Shown in pieces: positions 10,145 to 21,975 of a DNA stretch of 64,000 nt. This stretch comes from Microglena sp. YARC (taxonomy: Eukaryota; Chlorophyta; Chlorophyceae; Chlamydomonadales; Chlamydomonadaceae): assembly GCA_022414725.1 (NCBI GenBank), contig CM039464.1, positions 43,964,906-44,028,905 on the forward strand, given 5' to 3'. The notes below the pieces were generated by a model that made no database searches, was not told the DNA's origin, and saw only the letters and a list, made by a program, of their open reading frames with translations. Every line of letters starts with the position of its first letter. Within the stretch, counting starts at the first letter, position 1. The translations under genes were made by a program, and so were the position numbers.

Positions 10145-11529
10145 ATGCAGTGCCCCCAATCCATCCTACTGGAAACCACCTTCAACAACACCCCTCCTTT
10201 TCCGTCCATGCCCATCACCTCAAACCAAGTGCTCTCGTCCCAAGCACTCTCGTGGCACCGTCTCAAGGACATCCGCTCAGCTCATCAACAACGAGCTCAC
10301 CTCCCTCCCGCTGCTGTCCAAGACCTTGACTTCATCCTCTCCTCTCTGCCAGACCCCTGGCGGGATGCTGTCCTCCTTCCTGAACTTCCACCTCCCAAAT
10401 GGAAGCTCTTTCCCGCTGTGGCCCCTGCTGGTCCCCTTGCAGAGGGGCCAGATCCCCTCACTGGAGAGGACCGTCTTTGGGAGGTCTGGCCCTCTGGCCG
10501 GTTAACACCCTCTCACCCTTCCTGCCCTTCCCCCCCAAGGACACCCCCAAGCTGCGCTCATCACCCTACGCAAGAAACCTCGAGAAGCATGGTTACGGGC
10601 AGACTTTGAGGAGCAGCTGATCCAGCAAGGCCTCCCCCCCCACCAGAGGCAAGAGCTCTTGGAACCATGGCTGGTTGGTCTTTGGGAGGACCTCCAACTG
10701 GACCCAACAACATGGGGTCTCCACCTCCATGATGATACTGAGGTGAACCTTCTTGAACTCTCTGTGCGCCAAGCACGGCAGGCCCTTCTTCACCAACATA
10801 TCATGCAACAAAGCCCCAGTTCCCACCATTTTGTGCCAGGTTATACCGAGGAACGTGCTGCTTGGCCCAGGCTGGGGAGCATTCTACCCCCCTCCACCTT
10901 GGACACTCACCCTGGAAAAAAAAAAAACCTAGCACTAACCCTGACCTGCGAGGCCTCCGTGGTCTTGAATCCCGATGGATTGCCTCAGCAACAGAGAGAG
11001 CGCTCGTTGTCACCCCTTTTCCAGTCCCCTCCCCTGAAGACCTCCCACAGAACGCTTGGGTGGACTTACAACGTGTCCGCCCCTCCCGTCCAGGCCCAGC
11101 AGAGAGAACTGCTCAAAGACAAGACGAACCTCAAGTCTCCCTCCCTCTACGTGCAGGCTTTTCGCAGGTGTGGGTACGCCTCGCTGACAAGACTCTCCAC
11201 CGTCCTTATACCATCACTTGCCGGAGCTGGCTTCATGGCACCCTGGGCTGCAATGCGTTCCTTGCTCATGTACGAGGACGCTTCCAACGGGTCAACAAAG
11301 ACGACCCCCCCTCCATAGTCTGCTCCAGCCCTGACTGCTTGCAGCTACACACTACTGACACAATGTCTCACGCTTTCTTGGAATGCCCTGATTCTGCCCC
11401 TGTCATAGACTGGCTCCTTTCCACTTGGGAGACCCTCACCGGTGGGCAGCGCCTTCCTCGTTGCCCCTTCTTCCTCCTCGCTGACGACATCACCCTTTGG
11501 CCCGGGACACCCCCTCCTCCCTCTACCCT
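10145..11529 (+). pseudogene. LINE-A ORF2, connector and C-terminal zinc-binding segment
   Basis: Reads the ORF2 part downstream of the polymerase core: a connector starting MQCPQSILLETTF, a helical-looking stretch (EEQLIQQGLPPHQRQELLEP), then a C-terminal module with CSSPDC and MSHAFLECPDS, resembling the zinc-binding motif found after reverse transcriptase in many plant LINEs (C-x4-C ... H-x4-C). At least one frame change is needed near 10500. The segment is cut at 11529 by the permuted core. The function of this region in LINEs is probably RNA or DNA binding during target-primed reverse transcription. Confidence 0.7.
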
Positions 11530-12659
11530 AGGCTTGGCTGCGCGCTTGAAAGAGCTTGGCTTACCAGGCTGGTTGCTGCATTCTGACCTCACTAAAGCTT
11601 ATGATTCTGTCAACAGGGGATGGCTCCTAAAGACAATGTCAGCCATGGGATTCAATAGTGCGGGCATCACGCGCTGGTGCGATATCCTCATGAATGGCAG
11701 CTCTACGCGAGTGCGTCTCAACGGTTTCTTCACTACCTCCTTCCCCAACACTTCCGGCTTCCCTCAGGGTGGGGCCTTGAGCTGTAATCAATGGGTCATC
11801 ATCTTTGAGCCCTTCATCACCTACAATAACCAACTGAGATCTTGTGGAACTCTGCAATCCTTCCGTCTTCCCTCAGGAGAGTTGGCCCCTGCCACCCTCT
11901 CCTTTGCTGACGATGGCAAGCACTTTGTCCTCAACCCAGCCACAGATGGGCCTATCATCAAGGAGACATACGTCGTAGCCAATTCGGCTGGCTTACCCGC
12001 CCAGTCTGTTCCCAAGACCCGTCTTCTGCTTCTTGAACTTCCCCCAGACATACCCCTCCCTGCAGATCTGGACCCCGCCCTTGGCACCCATCACTTGACT
12101 GGTTACCACCTCCATCCCCCAGACACACCTCACAGATTGCTGGGCGTGCCGTTCGGTGCAGACACTGCCCTTTGCAAGGCTGCAGCCTACCAGCACATGC
12201 CCCATAGCATCTCACGTGCAGCAGCTCCATGGCTCTCACGCAATCTCAATGTTATTGGAAGGGCGCATGTTGCTATGCAATGCTTGGCTTCCAAGTTCAT
12301 CTTCCAGGCTATCTTTGCATCACCACCAGCGCCTCTCCGCCAGCAGTTGCAATCTTCTCTCAATGCCTTTGTTGCAACCTGTAGCCTGCAGGAGGAGGAA
12401 TAACCACGTCCAGGACACCTCTTCCCCCGCTTCGAGACAGCCGTCCTTCCTTTTCATCGAGGAGGGCTTGCTGTACCCCATCTTGCTTCCCACTTGGCTG
12501 CTATGCTGGCCAAGACCACATGGCTCCTCTTCAGTTACACAGGTCACCCCTGGCAGCAGCTCTACCGTCACGAGATTTCTCGGGCTGTGCGCCTTCCTCC
12601 AAGCCAAGAGGATACCATGCCCTGGTTACCGCCCCGTCTTCTGTGGACATCGCCTCAAT
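11530..12659 (+). pseudogene. LINE-A reverse transcriptase core (palm motifs), displaced
   Basis: Encodes the catalytic palm: motif A as SDLTKAYDSVNRGW, the B region as GFPQGGALS, and motif C as LSFADDGKHF with the two catalytic Asp residues (FADD). The frame is open from the preceding zinc segment through the core to a stop near 12403, then shifts. This is the best-preserved polymerase core in the window. The fold copies element RNA into DNA at the nicked target. Order relative to the neighbouring domains is abnormal, so this copy is unlikely to work. Confidence 0.8.
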
Positions 12660-13440
12660 CCCTCTACCCTAAGGTTGTGGTCCTTCCTGCGTATAACCAC
12701 CTTGGGCGCGATATGGCAGGTCCGTTCGTCCCGGGCTGACAGACTGGACCATTCTGAGCCCCTTCACCACAAGGCTATCTGCCTTGCCCTTGGCCACCTT
12801 CACCAAGCCATCGCCAGGGACTGGATGCGCACCCAGACGGATCTTCGACACCTTGATAATGGCGCCTTCTGTCAAGATTGGTGGCGTGGCCTAGATTGCT
12901 CTCTCACAGTGGCTTCCTTTGCAAGCTTATGGGCCACCCCCCCGATCTTTTGCACCATGATTGGGGTCACTCCCGTGACCAGGAGCCTGATACCCGCACC
13001 ATGGAAATGACAAATCCCCATGGCCCCAGCGCTCCCTACAATCCCAGACCCACTCCCAGACCCAGCCCAAGCCCTAGTTCTAGACCCTGATCTAGACCCT
13101 GACCCAGATCCAGCCCATTACCCGGATCTAGACCTTGCTCTAGACCCTGACCCAGACCCCGCCCATTCCTGAGCTCTAGACCCTGATCTAGACCCTGACT
13201 TAGGTCCAGCCCAAGCCCCAGCTCTAGGCCCCGATCTTGACCCTGACCTAGATCGAGCCCAAGCCCAAGATCAAGACCCTGCCCCAGATCAGGATCAGGT
13301 TCCAGATTTGGACACAGCACACGACAACGTTCCAGATCTAGGCTAGATCTGGACCAAGATCAAGGTCCAGATCTGCGCTAAGATCCAGATCAAGATCTAG
13401 ATCTTGATACTGTCTCTGTCTTCATTCCTGTTGTACATGC
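12660..13440 (+). pseudogene. LINE-A ORF2 C-terminal end and Asp-Pro repeat tail
   Basis: Resumes the C-terminal region (LRLWSFLRITTLGAIWQVRSS in another frame) up to a tail rich in Asp, Pro and Leu encoded by degenerate CTAGACCCTGA/CCAGATC repeats at about 13070-13440. The repeat DNA continues past any clear stop, so the C-terminus of the protein is not well defined. Confidence 0.6.
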
Positions 13441-13948
13441 CCAGACCAGTCTTTTAGGTTTTCGCTTTGCTTCCAGTCGTCTTTCTTCTTTTCTGGTTGC
13501 CTCCCTGCTTTTGGCTTGTTTTTGCAGTTTCTCCCTTAGTTTGCTTCCCCTAGTTCAGTTTCCACCCTTAGTTGCCTCCTTAGTTTCCCCCTTAGTTGCC
13601 TCCTTATCCCCCCCCCCCCACCACCACCCCCCTCCCCCCCTTTTTTCTCTTAGTTTTCTCGCATAGTTTTCCTTTTAGTCCTCCTTAGTTTGCTTCTCCT
13701 CTTTCAGTCTTCTGATCCGGTGACGGTTAGAGGTTGCAATGTTATGGCCCCCCCCTTCATAGGTCTTTTTTCTTAGTAGTCCTAGCCCCTTCTCTTGGGC
13801 TTCCTGTTTTTGGCTTCTTCCTTGCCTCTCTGGTTTGTTTGTCTTCTGTTCCCGTCCTCCTTTGTCCCTTACGTCGCCCAGGTGGTGTCCGTCCCTTAGC
13901 TGTCCCTTAGCCGTTCTTGTCTTTTTCTTTGGTCTTTTCTCCTTGGTC

Positions 13949-13999
13949 ACAAAGGGCTAGGTTTTATCAGTTGCGCCTTTTCCTGGTTCCCCCCTTTGT
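13949..13999 (+). other. LINE-A 3'-terminal hairpin
   Basis: The last 51 nt before poly(A) fold with outer arms ACAAAGGG and CCCTTTGT (8 bp) and an inner CTAGG/CCTGG stem (one T.G pair) separated by a 5-nt one-sided bulge. Element B has the same 51-nt layout with ACATAGGG/CCCTATGT. In stringent-type LINEs a 3' stem-loop is the recognition site for the element's reverse transcriptase. That role here is inference. Confidence 0.7.
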
Positions 14000-14021
14000 A
14001 AAAAAAAAAAAAAAAAAAAAA

Positions 14022-16341
14022 TCACCACCAACTTAGCCCGGGAAAGTGCAGAGGCTTTTCTCCTGCTGAACATTCGTAGAATTATCGCTCCGCCCATGCA
14101 GTGCCCCCAATCCATCCTACTGGAAACCACCTTCAACAACACCCCTCCTTTTCCGTCCATGCCCATCACCTCAAACCAAGTGCTCTCCTCCCAAGCACTC
14201 TCGTGGCACCGTCTCAAGGACATCCGCTCAGCTCATCAACAACGAGCTCACCTCCCTCCCGCTGCTGTCCAAGACCTTGACTTCATCCTCTCCTCTCTGC
14301 CAGACCCCTGGCGGGATGCTGTCCTCCTTCCTGAACTTCCACCTCCCAAATGGAAGCTCTTTCCCGCCGTGGCCCCTGCTGGTCCCCTTGCAGAGGGGCC
14401 AGATCCCCTCACTGGAGAGGACCGTCTTTGGGAGGTCTGGCCCTCTGGCCGGTTACACCCTCTCATCCTTCCTGCCCTTCCCCCCCAAGGACACCCCAAG
14501 CTGCCCTCATCACCCTACGCAAGAAACCTCGAGAAGCATGGTTACGGGCAGACTTTGAGGAGCAGCTGATCCAGCAAGGCCTCCCCCCCCACCAGAGGCA
14601 AGAGCTCTTGGAACCATGGCTGGTTTGTCTTTGGGAGGACCTCCAACTGGACCAAACAACATGGGTCTCCACCTCCATGATGATACTGAGGTGAACCTTC
14701 TTGAACTCTCTGTGCGCCAAGCACGGCAGGCCCTTCTTCACCAACATATCATGCAACAAAGCCCCAGTTCCCACCATTTTGTGCCAGGTTATACCGAGGA
14801 ACGTGCTGCTTGGCCCAGGCTGGGGAGCATTCTACCCCCCTCCACCTTGGACACTCACCCTAGCACTAACCCTGACCTGCGAGGCCTCCGTGGTCTTGAA
14901 TCCCGATGGATTGCCTCAGCAACAGAGAGAGCGCTCGTTGTCACCCCTATTCCAGTCCCCTCCCCTGAAGACCTCCCACAGAACGCTTGGGTGGACTTAC
15001 AACGTGTCCGCCCCTCCCGTCCAGGCCCAGCGGAGAGAACTGCTCAAAGACAAGACGAACCTCAAGTCTCCCTCCCTCTACGTGCTGGCTTTTCGCAGGT
15101 GTGGGTACGCCTCGCTGACAAGACTCTCCACCGTCGTTATACCATCACTTGCCGGAGCTGGCTTCATGGCACCCTGGGCTGCAATGCGTTCCTTGCTCAT
15201 GTACGAGGACGCTTCCAACGGGTCAACCAAGACGACCCCCCCTCCATAGTCTGCTCCAGCTCTGACTGCTTGCAGCTGCACACTGCTGACACAATGTCTC
15301 ACGCTTTCTTGGAATGCCCTGATTCTGCCCCTGTCATAGACTGGCTCCTTTCCACTTGGGAGACCCTCACCGGTGGGCAGCGCCTTCCTCGTTGCCCCTT
15401 CTTCCTCCTCGCTGACGACATCACCCTTTGGCCCGGGACACCCCCTCCTCCCTCTACCCTAAGGTTGTGGTCCTTCCTGCGTATAACCACCTTGGGCGCG
15501 ATATGGCAGGTCCGTTCGTCCCGGGCTGACAGACTGGACCATTCTGAGCCCCTTCACCACAAGGCTATCTGCCTTGCCCTTGGCCACCTTCACCAAGACA
15601 TCGCCAGGGACTGTATGCGCACCCAGACGGATCTTCGACACCTTGATAATGGCGCCTTCTGTCAAGATTGGTGGCGTGGCCTAGATTGCTCTCTCACAGT
15701 GGCTTCCTTTGCAAGCTTATGGGCCACCCCCCGATCTTTTGCCACCATGATTGGGGTCACTCCCGGTGACCAGGAGCCTGATACCCGCACCATGGAAATG
15801 ACAATCCCCATGGCCCCAGCGCTCCCTACAATCCCAGACCCAACCCCAGACCCAGCCCAAGCCCTAGTTCTAGACCCTGATCTAGACCCTGACCCAGATC
15901 CAGTCCATTACCCGGATCTAGACCTTGCTCTAGACCCTGACCCAGACCCCCCCCCTCCCCCCCTTTTTTCTCTTAGTTTCTCGCATAGTTTTCCTTTTAG
16001 TCCTCCTTAGTTTGCATCTCCTCTTTCAGTCTTCTGATCCGGTGACGGTTAGAGTTGCAATGTTTTGGCCCCCCCCTTCATAGGTCTTTTTTTCTTAGTA
16101 GTCCTAGCCCCTTCTCTTGGGCTTCCTGTTTTTGGCTTCTTCCTTGCCTCTCTGGTTTGTTTGTCTTCTGTTCCCGTCCTCCTTTGTCCCTTACGTCGCC
16201 CAGTGGTGTCCGTCCCTTAGCTGTCCCTTAGCCGTTCTTGTCTTTTTCTTTGGTCTTTTTCCTTGGTCACAAAGGGCTAGGTTTTATCAGTTGCGCCTTT
16301 TCCTGGTTCCCCCCTTTGTAAAAAAAAAAAAAAAAAAAAAA
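14022..16341 (+). mobile_element. LINE-A copy, 5'-truncated, normal order
   Basis: Begins within the RT-to-connector region directly after the poly(A) of the previous copy and ends with the LINE-A hairpin and poly(A) 16320-16341. It lacks the displaced polymerase block and so gives the reference order for the C-terminal half of ORF2. It is nearly identical to 10097-14021 outside the rearrangement. The 3' UTR is shorter here because the Asp-Pro repeat region is deleted (junction near 15950). Confidence 0.85.
14096..16010 (+). pseudogene. LINE-A ORF2 C-terminal half
   Basis: Connector from MQCPQSILLETT, one or two frame changes (near 14450 and 14655), then a long uninterrupted frame 14616-16010 of 464 codons. 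The latter contains CSSSDC and MSHAFLECPDS (zinc-binding module), a Trp-rich block (DNGAFCQDWWRGLD), and a C-terminal Asp-Pro repeat (LDPDLDPDPDP) ending in a Pro/Phe/Ser tail. No RNase H domain follows. The polymerase core and endonuclease are absent owing to 5' truncation, so the copy is dead on arrival. Confidence 0.75.
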
Positions 16342-16548
16342 CTAGTGATGACATAGACCCCCAACACCCCATGTCACTAGTGATAACATAAACCCCCAAC
16401 ACCCCATGACTCTAGTGATGACATAGACCCCCAACACCCCATTCACTAGTGTTAACATAGACGCCCATCACCCCATGACACTAGGTGACGACATAAACCC
16501 CCAGCAGCCCATGACACTAGTGATGACACCCGCACTCCATGTGCACCT
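16342..16548. repeat. 35-bp minisatellite, array 3
   Basis: About six units, equivalent to the right-hand part of array 2, ending with the same degenerate 'CACTCCATGTGCACC' before a T-run. It starts directly after the LINE-A poly(A), so LINE-A either inserted into the array or replaced its left part. Confidence 0.85.
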
Positions 16549-17964
16549 TTTTTTTTTTTTTTTTTTTACATAGGGAGAACCAGGAAAGGGAACATCTGAT
16601 AAAACCTAGCCCTATGTGACCAAGGAAGAAAAACCAAAGAAAGAAGACTAGAAAGACATGGACCAAAAGTTCCCTAAACATAAGATCCAAGACAAAAGAC
16701 GAAAAGACTAGGGGGACAAAAGAACGAGGGACACAAACTAATTACTAGGAGTACAAAAGGACAAATCGCCTTCCGAGCACCAAACCCCCACCTCCAAGCA
16801 ACACTGTTCCTCCCCAACCAATAAAACACCACTGTAACCTCCAAGAGCAACACAGAAAAAAGAAGGAAAGCATGCACCCGAATGGTCTTGCTGATCTAAG
16901 ATTAAATCACTGCAGGGCATCACTCCTGTAACAGGCCAGTGCATCAGGGCATCACTCCTGTAGCAAACCAGCACATACTCTCAGCAGCCTAGTAAACATG
17001 TCGTTAGGTCACCCCATGCAGATCAGCAAGCTCTGCAAAGACGACCAGAGCGCGGCATGCAAACAAAAAACAGGACAGGGCCAAAGCTAACACTAACAAG
17101 GTAACTCAAAAAAAAAAATCTAAAGAAGCAAATTCAAACTCCTTAGAAAACGTCCTAAACGGTGAAAGGGTAGAACCCCCACAAGATCCACTGACCAGCA
17201 AGGACAACCTTACAGGCGCACTAAAGCAGCTGGCACATTTAAAGCAAATTAAACCGGTAAAGCCTGTATGCATCAGGCATCACTCCATTAAGCATTTCAG
17301 CGCAGTCTATCAGCAGCCTAGTTATCATGCCACTAGGTCGCCGATGCAAAATCAAGCAAGCTCTGCAAAGACAACCAAACGCGGCATGTTCTACACTTCA
17401 AAGGTAGCTGGTAAACAAAGGTAACAAAAACTATGTAGCTCCTAGTAAGCCCTCCTGAACCTGCCAGACGCAAAAGATACAAACACGGTACAGGGCATCA
17501 CTCCCTATAAACTGTCCAGTGCATCAGGGCAATCACTCATCAGCAGACCAGCGTCTTTGAACAGCTCAGCTGTCAAGTAAGCATGCCACTTCTTCTCCAA
17601 TGCAGACCAGCAAGCTCTGTAAGGAAGAAGACCCAAAGCAGGGCATGCTACTGATAAAACAGGTCCGGAAAAAAAGCAAACAAAAAAACATTCTTCAAGC
17701 GGCCAGGAGCAGCAGATCCACCCCCAAATACTACTATTCAGCCCTCTAGGGCAGCAAAAATGCTAAGACAAACTGTATCGCTCTGGTTTCCAACCAATGT
17801 CACACTCCAGGATCGGGGCAAGTCTCTTAATTAGAGAAACAAGAAGATGCTGAACCAATGCAGACCTTCAAAAGGAGACCTGCTGACTGAGAATTCAAGA
17901 AAGAGGGAATGAGTCTCAACAGCACAACACCAGTCTAAGGCCAAAAAACACTTAAAAAATCCGA
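16549..17964 (-). mobile_element. Element B copy 5, error-rich
   Basis: T-run 16549-16567 and a full-length B body. It aligns along its length to copy 3 but with many single-base insertions, mostly in short homopolymers (for example extra A in AAC runs). The pattern looks like unpolished long-read error more than mutation. It shares the 'AAATCG' variant with copies 4 and 6. Confidence 0.85.
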
Positions 17965-18997
17965 GAGAGCAGACATTGCTAGGGCGAAAAAAAATGAAAC
18001 CTCCAGCTCCAATTGTCGCCTCAAAAAGCTTCGTTATCTAACTAGTATCTCAGCAGCTGACATGAAGGAGCAGGATGAAGGGAGGTGATGGAGGATTCTG
18101 AGAGGAAGGAGGAAGTGGGTGGGGCTCGGAAGAAGGGAATCAGGGAGAGAGCTGCTTCTGAAGTACTAAGGATGGGGGTCGGGTGGTCCCAAATTAACTT
18201 GAAGAGAATAGCCTGCCCCCCTCCAGTAGGCTGACCTCTTATGCTGACCTCTGGGAGGGGGCAGAAGTAGCGGACATTAGGGGGGGGACCGCATGAGCGT
18301 CTGTAACACTCAAAATGGGGCACTGAGCAGCTCCCATAGCCGCGAAATTGCAGTCGCTCCAGCCGAATTGGCTGAAGCAAGCTTCGCAGCAAAGTTATAA
18401 GGCGGGCCGGAGAGCAGAAAACATTGCTAGGGCGAAAAAAGGACCTTCCAGCTCCAATTGTCGCCTCAAAGCTTCGTCTACTAGGTATCTCAGCAGCTGA
18501 CATGAAGAGCAGGGATGAGAGGGAGGAGATGGAGGATTCTGAGAGGAAAGAGGAAGTGGCGTGGGGCTCGGAAGAAGGGAATTCAAGGAGAGAGCTGCTT
18601 TCTGAAGTACTAAGGATGGGGGTCGGGTGGTCCCAAATTAACTTGAAGAGAATAGCCTGCCCCCCTCCAGTAGGCTGACCTCTTATGCTGACCTCTGGAG
18701 GGGGCAAGAGTAGCGGATTAGAACCGCATGAGCGTCTGTAACACTCAAATGGGGCACTGAGCAGCTCCATAGCCGCGAAATTGCAGTCGCTCCAGCCGAA
18801 TTGGCCGAAGCAGCTTCGCAGCAAAGTTATAAGGCGGCCGGAGAGCAGACATTGCTAGGGCGAAAAAAGGACCTCCAGCTCCAATTGTCGCCTCAAAGCT
18901 TCGTCTACTAGGTATCTCAGCAGCTGAAATGAAGGATCAGGGATGAGAGGGAGGAGATGGAGGATTCTGAGAGGAAGGAGGAAGTGGGTGGGGCTCG
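17965..18997 (-). repeat. Element B 5' tandem units, about 2.4 copies
   Basis: The landmark 'CAGCAGCTGACATGAAG' recurs at about 18050 and 18490, and again near 18920 as CAGCTGAAATGAAG, giving a period close to 430 bp. This is the longest run of B 5' units in the window, in the same orientation as B copy 5. It is truncated at 18997 by the 35-bp minisatellite. Pro/Ser-rich antisense frames here are not conserved and are not called as genes. Confidence 0.8.
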
Positions 18998-19443
18998 GAT
19001 GACATAGACCCCCAACACCCCATGACACTAGTGATGACATAAACCCCCAACACCCCATGTCACTAGTGATGTCACAAACCCCAACAACCCCATGACACTA
19101 GTGATGATTATAGACCCCAAACCCCATGACACTAGTGATGACATAAACCCCAACACCCCATGACACTAGTGATGACATAGACCCCCAACACCCCATGACA
19201 CTAGTGATGACATAGGCCCCCAACACCCGATGACACTAATGATGACATAAACCCCCAACACCCCATGTCACTAGTGATAACATAAACCCCCAACACCCCA
19301 TGACTCAAGTGATGACATAGACCCCCAACACCCCATGACACTAGTGTTAACATAGACGCCCATCACCCCATGACAATACTGACGACATAAACCCCCAGCA
19401 CCCCATGACACTAGTGATGACATCCGGCACTCCATGTGCACCA
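18998..19443. repeat. 35-bp minisatellite, array 4
   Basis: About 12 units, matching array 2 unit by unit including the order of variant units, and ending with the same 'GGCACTCCATGTGCACC' before the T-run of a B copy. It is a segmental duplicate of 8652-9103. Confidence 0.85.
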
Positions 19444-20420
19444 TTTTTTTTTTTTTTTTTTTTTACATAGGGAGGAACCAGGAAAGGGAACATCTGATAA
19501 AACCTAGCCCTATGTGACCAAGGAAGAAAAACCAAAGAAGAAGACTAGAAGACATGGACCAAAAGTCTGCTAAGACAAAAGATCCAAGACAACCGATGAA
19601 AAGACTAGGGGACCAAAGAACGAGGGACAAACTAATTACTAGGAGGACAAAGGACAAATCGCCTTCCGAGCACCACCCCCACCTCCAATCAACACTGTTC
19701 CTCCCCAGCCAATAAAACACCACTGTAACCTCCAAGAGCAACACAGAAAAAGAAGGAAAGGCATGCACCCGAAGGTCTTGCTGATCTAAGATTAAAACAC
19801 TGCAGGGCATCACTCCTGTAACAGGCCAGTGCATCAGGGCATCACTCCTGTAGCAAACCAGCACATACTCTCAGCAGCCTATAACATGTCGCTAGGTCAT
19901 CCATGCAGATCAGCAAGCTCTGCAAAGACGACCAGAGCGCGGCATGCAACAAAAAACAGGACAGGGCCAAAGCTAACACTAACAAGGTAACTAAAAAAAA
20001 TCTAAAGAAGCAAATCAAACTCCTTAGAAAACGTCCTGGACGGTGAAAGGGTAGAACCCCCACAAGATCCACTGACCAGCAAGGAAAACCTTAAAGGCGC
20101 ACTAAAGCAGCTAGCAAATAAACCGGTTGCCTGTGCACTAGGGCATCACTCCATTAGCATTTTAGCGCAGTCTATCAGCAGCCTAGTATCGCCGATGCGG
20201 CCACTAGTATCGCCGATGCAGCCACTAGGTCGCCGATGCAAATCAGCAAGCTCTGCAAAGACAACCAAACGCGGCATGTCTACGGTTCAAATGTAGCGGT
20301 AACAAGGTAACAAAAACTATGTAGCTCCTAAGTAAGCCTCCTGAACCTGCAGACGCAAGATACAACACGGTACAGGGCATCACTCCTATAACAGTCCAGT
20401 GCAGTCCAGTCCAGTGCAGT
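19444..20420 (-). mobile_element. Element B copy 6 (5'-truncated)
   Basis: T-run 19444-19464, hairpin region, then about 950 bp of B body, ending in a local CAGTCCAGT stutter at about 20395-20420, where plus-strand LINE-A begins. A small triplication of 'GCCACTAGTATCGCCGATG' lies near 20190-20235. Non-coding. Confidence 0.85.
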
Positions 20421-20445
20421 CATTATCCTCCGCTACAGTCTTGGC

Positions 20446-21258
20446 GTGAACGCCAACGCTGCCGTCTTCATCGTGGATATCATCCCACCCTCAGAAGACC
20501 CCTTCCTCCACCGCCTGCCACCCTTTCTCCGCTCCCTCTCCCTCCCTGGTCGACCCCCATTCAGCACCTTCTTGGATAAAGATCCTCTCTCTTTCCCCCT
20601 CCCCTCCCATTCTGCTCGTTCCCACCTCTCCACCACATCCCCTCTCACTTCTTTCCAGGGCCCTTCTGCTTCCACTCCCCTTTACTTCCCCTCCTCCTCC
20701 TCCCCTTCCCCGCCTCCTTCCCTTCCCCTTCTTCCAACATGGAACCCATCGGGCCCCCGACTTATGGTACCCCTCCTCATTCTCTCCATTTCCCCTGTCC
20801 CTCCCACCGTCCAGTCCACAGCACTCTCACCCCACCCTCCTTCTCAACATGGTCCACCACACCATCCCCCTCTCCAACAGCCCCTACATGTTTCCCTCTA
20901 CTGAGGCACTCCTCCATGCCGGTTCCCTCAGAGCTCGCCCCAGGTTACAATCTTTTTCAAGCCTTCTCCTGTCGGAGACACACACAGACCCAGTGACTTC
21001 AGCAGCCCCCATCGACAGCACCGCCAACACTGAGCCAGGAACTTCACCCGCACCCCCTTCTCCAGATGAAGCACAAGTTTCATACTCCACTTCAGATCCA
21101 CAGGCAGCTCATCCACATCACCTAGGTGCAGAATTAGATCTAGCCGCAGCTACAGCACCAGAAGCAGCACACTCTCAAGCAACTTCTTCAGCATCAGCTC
21201 CTTCTCACGCTTCTGTACCAGCATATGCCCATCAAGAGCAACAACCACCATTAACTTG
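20446..21258 (+). pseudogene. LINE-A ORF1, Pro/Ser-rich part
   Basis: Two overlapping frames (20446-20904 and 20849-21258) read a protein rich in Pro and Ser (FIVDIIPPSEDPFLHRLPPF, then PSHASVPAYAHQEQQ). The matching antisense segment lies at 47990-48700. In LINEs ORF1 is usually an RNA-binding chaperone. No RRM or coiled coil is visible in this part, so the role here is by position only. Confidence 0.55.
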
Positions 21259-21975
21259 CTGGCCTGCATTGAAGAAGAAGTGGCATGCTACTTGACAGCT
21301 GAGTTGACACGCCGGTCTGCTGATGGAGTGATGCCCTGATGCGCTGGACCGTTATAGGAATGATGCCCTGTACCGTGTTGTATCTTGCGTCTGCAGGTTC
21401 AGGAGACTTACTTAGGAGCTACATAGTTTTTGTTACCTTGTTTCTGCTACCTTTGAACTGTAGGCATGCCGCGTTCTGGTCGTCTTTGCAGAGCTTGCTG
21501 ATCTACATGGGTGACCTAGCAACATGTTATAGGCTGCTAAGAGTCTGTGCTGGTTGCTAAAGGAGTGATGCCCTGATGCACTAGCCTGTTTACAGGAGTT
21601 GATGCCCTGCATGTGTTTTAATCTTAGATCAGCAAGACCTTTGCGTGCATGCCTTTCCTTCTTTTTCTGTGTTGCTCTTGGAGGTTACAGTGGTGTTTTG
21701 TTGGTTGGGGAGGAACAGTGTTGCTTGGAGGTGGGGGTGGTGCTCGGAAGGCCCTTTGTCCTTTGTCCTCCTAGTAACTAGTTTGTGTTCCTCGTTCTTT
21801 TTTTGTCCCCTAGTCTTTTCGTCTTTTGTCTTCGGATCTTTGTCTTAGCGGTTTTTTGGTCCATGTCCTCTAGTTTTCTTCTTTGGTTTTTTTCTTCCTC
21901 GGTCACATAGGGCTAAGTTTTATCAGATGTTCCCTTCCTGGTTCCTCCCTATGTAAAAAAAAAAAAAAAAAAAAA
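21259..21975 (+). mobile_element. Element B copy 7 inside LINE-A ORF1
   Basis: 5'-truncated B body beginning near 'CTTGCTGGCCTGCATTG', with the terminal hairpin at about 21904-21954 and poly(A) 21955-21975. Compared with the empty LINE-A site near 47780, the flanks ATTAA (left) and ATTGA (right) suggest a short target-site duplication. This shows B inserting into LINE-A after LINE-A arrived. Confidence 0.85.

Larger units (their letters stand above)
10097..14021 (+). mobile_element. LINE-A copy with permuted reverse transcriptase core
   Basis: 5'-truncated LINE-A ending in the 3' hairpin (13949-13999) and poly(A) 14000-14021. Compared with the sister copy at 14022-16341 it carries an extra 1130-bp block (11530-12659) holding the reverse transcriptase core, placed after a segment that normally lies downstream of it. 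The block is flanked by an 11-bp direct repeat CCCTCTACCCT (11519-11529 and 12660-12670). A 12-nt A-run at 10916-10927 is another small insertion relative to the sister copy. Confidence 0.85.

Noticed and set aside
20446..20904. Host Pro-rich protein gene
   Set aside because: The same sequence occurs antisense inside the full LINE-A copy at about 48400-48660, so it is ORF1 of the element.
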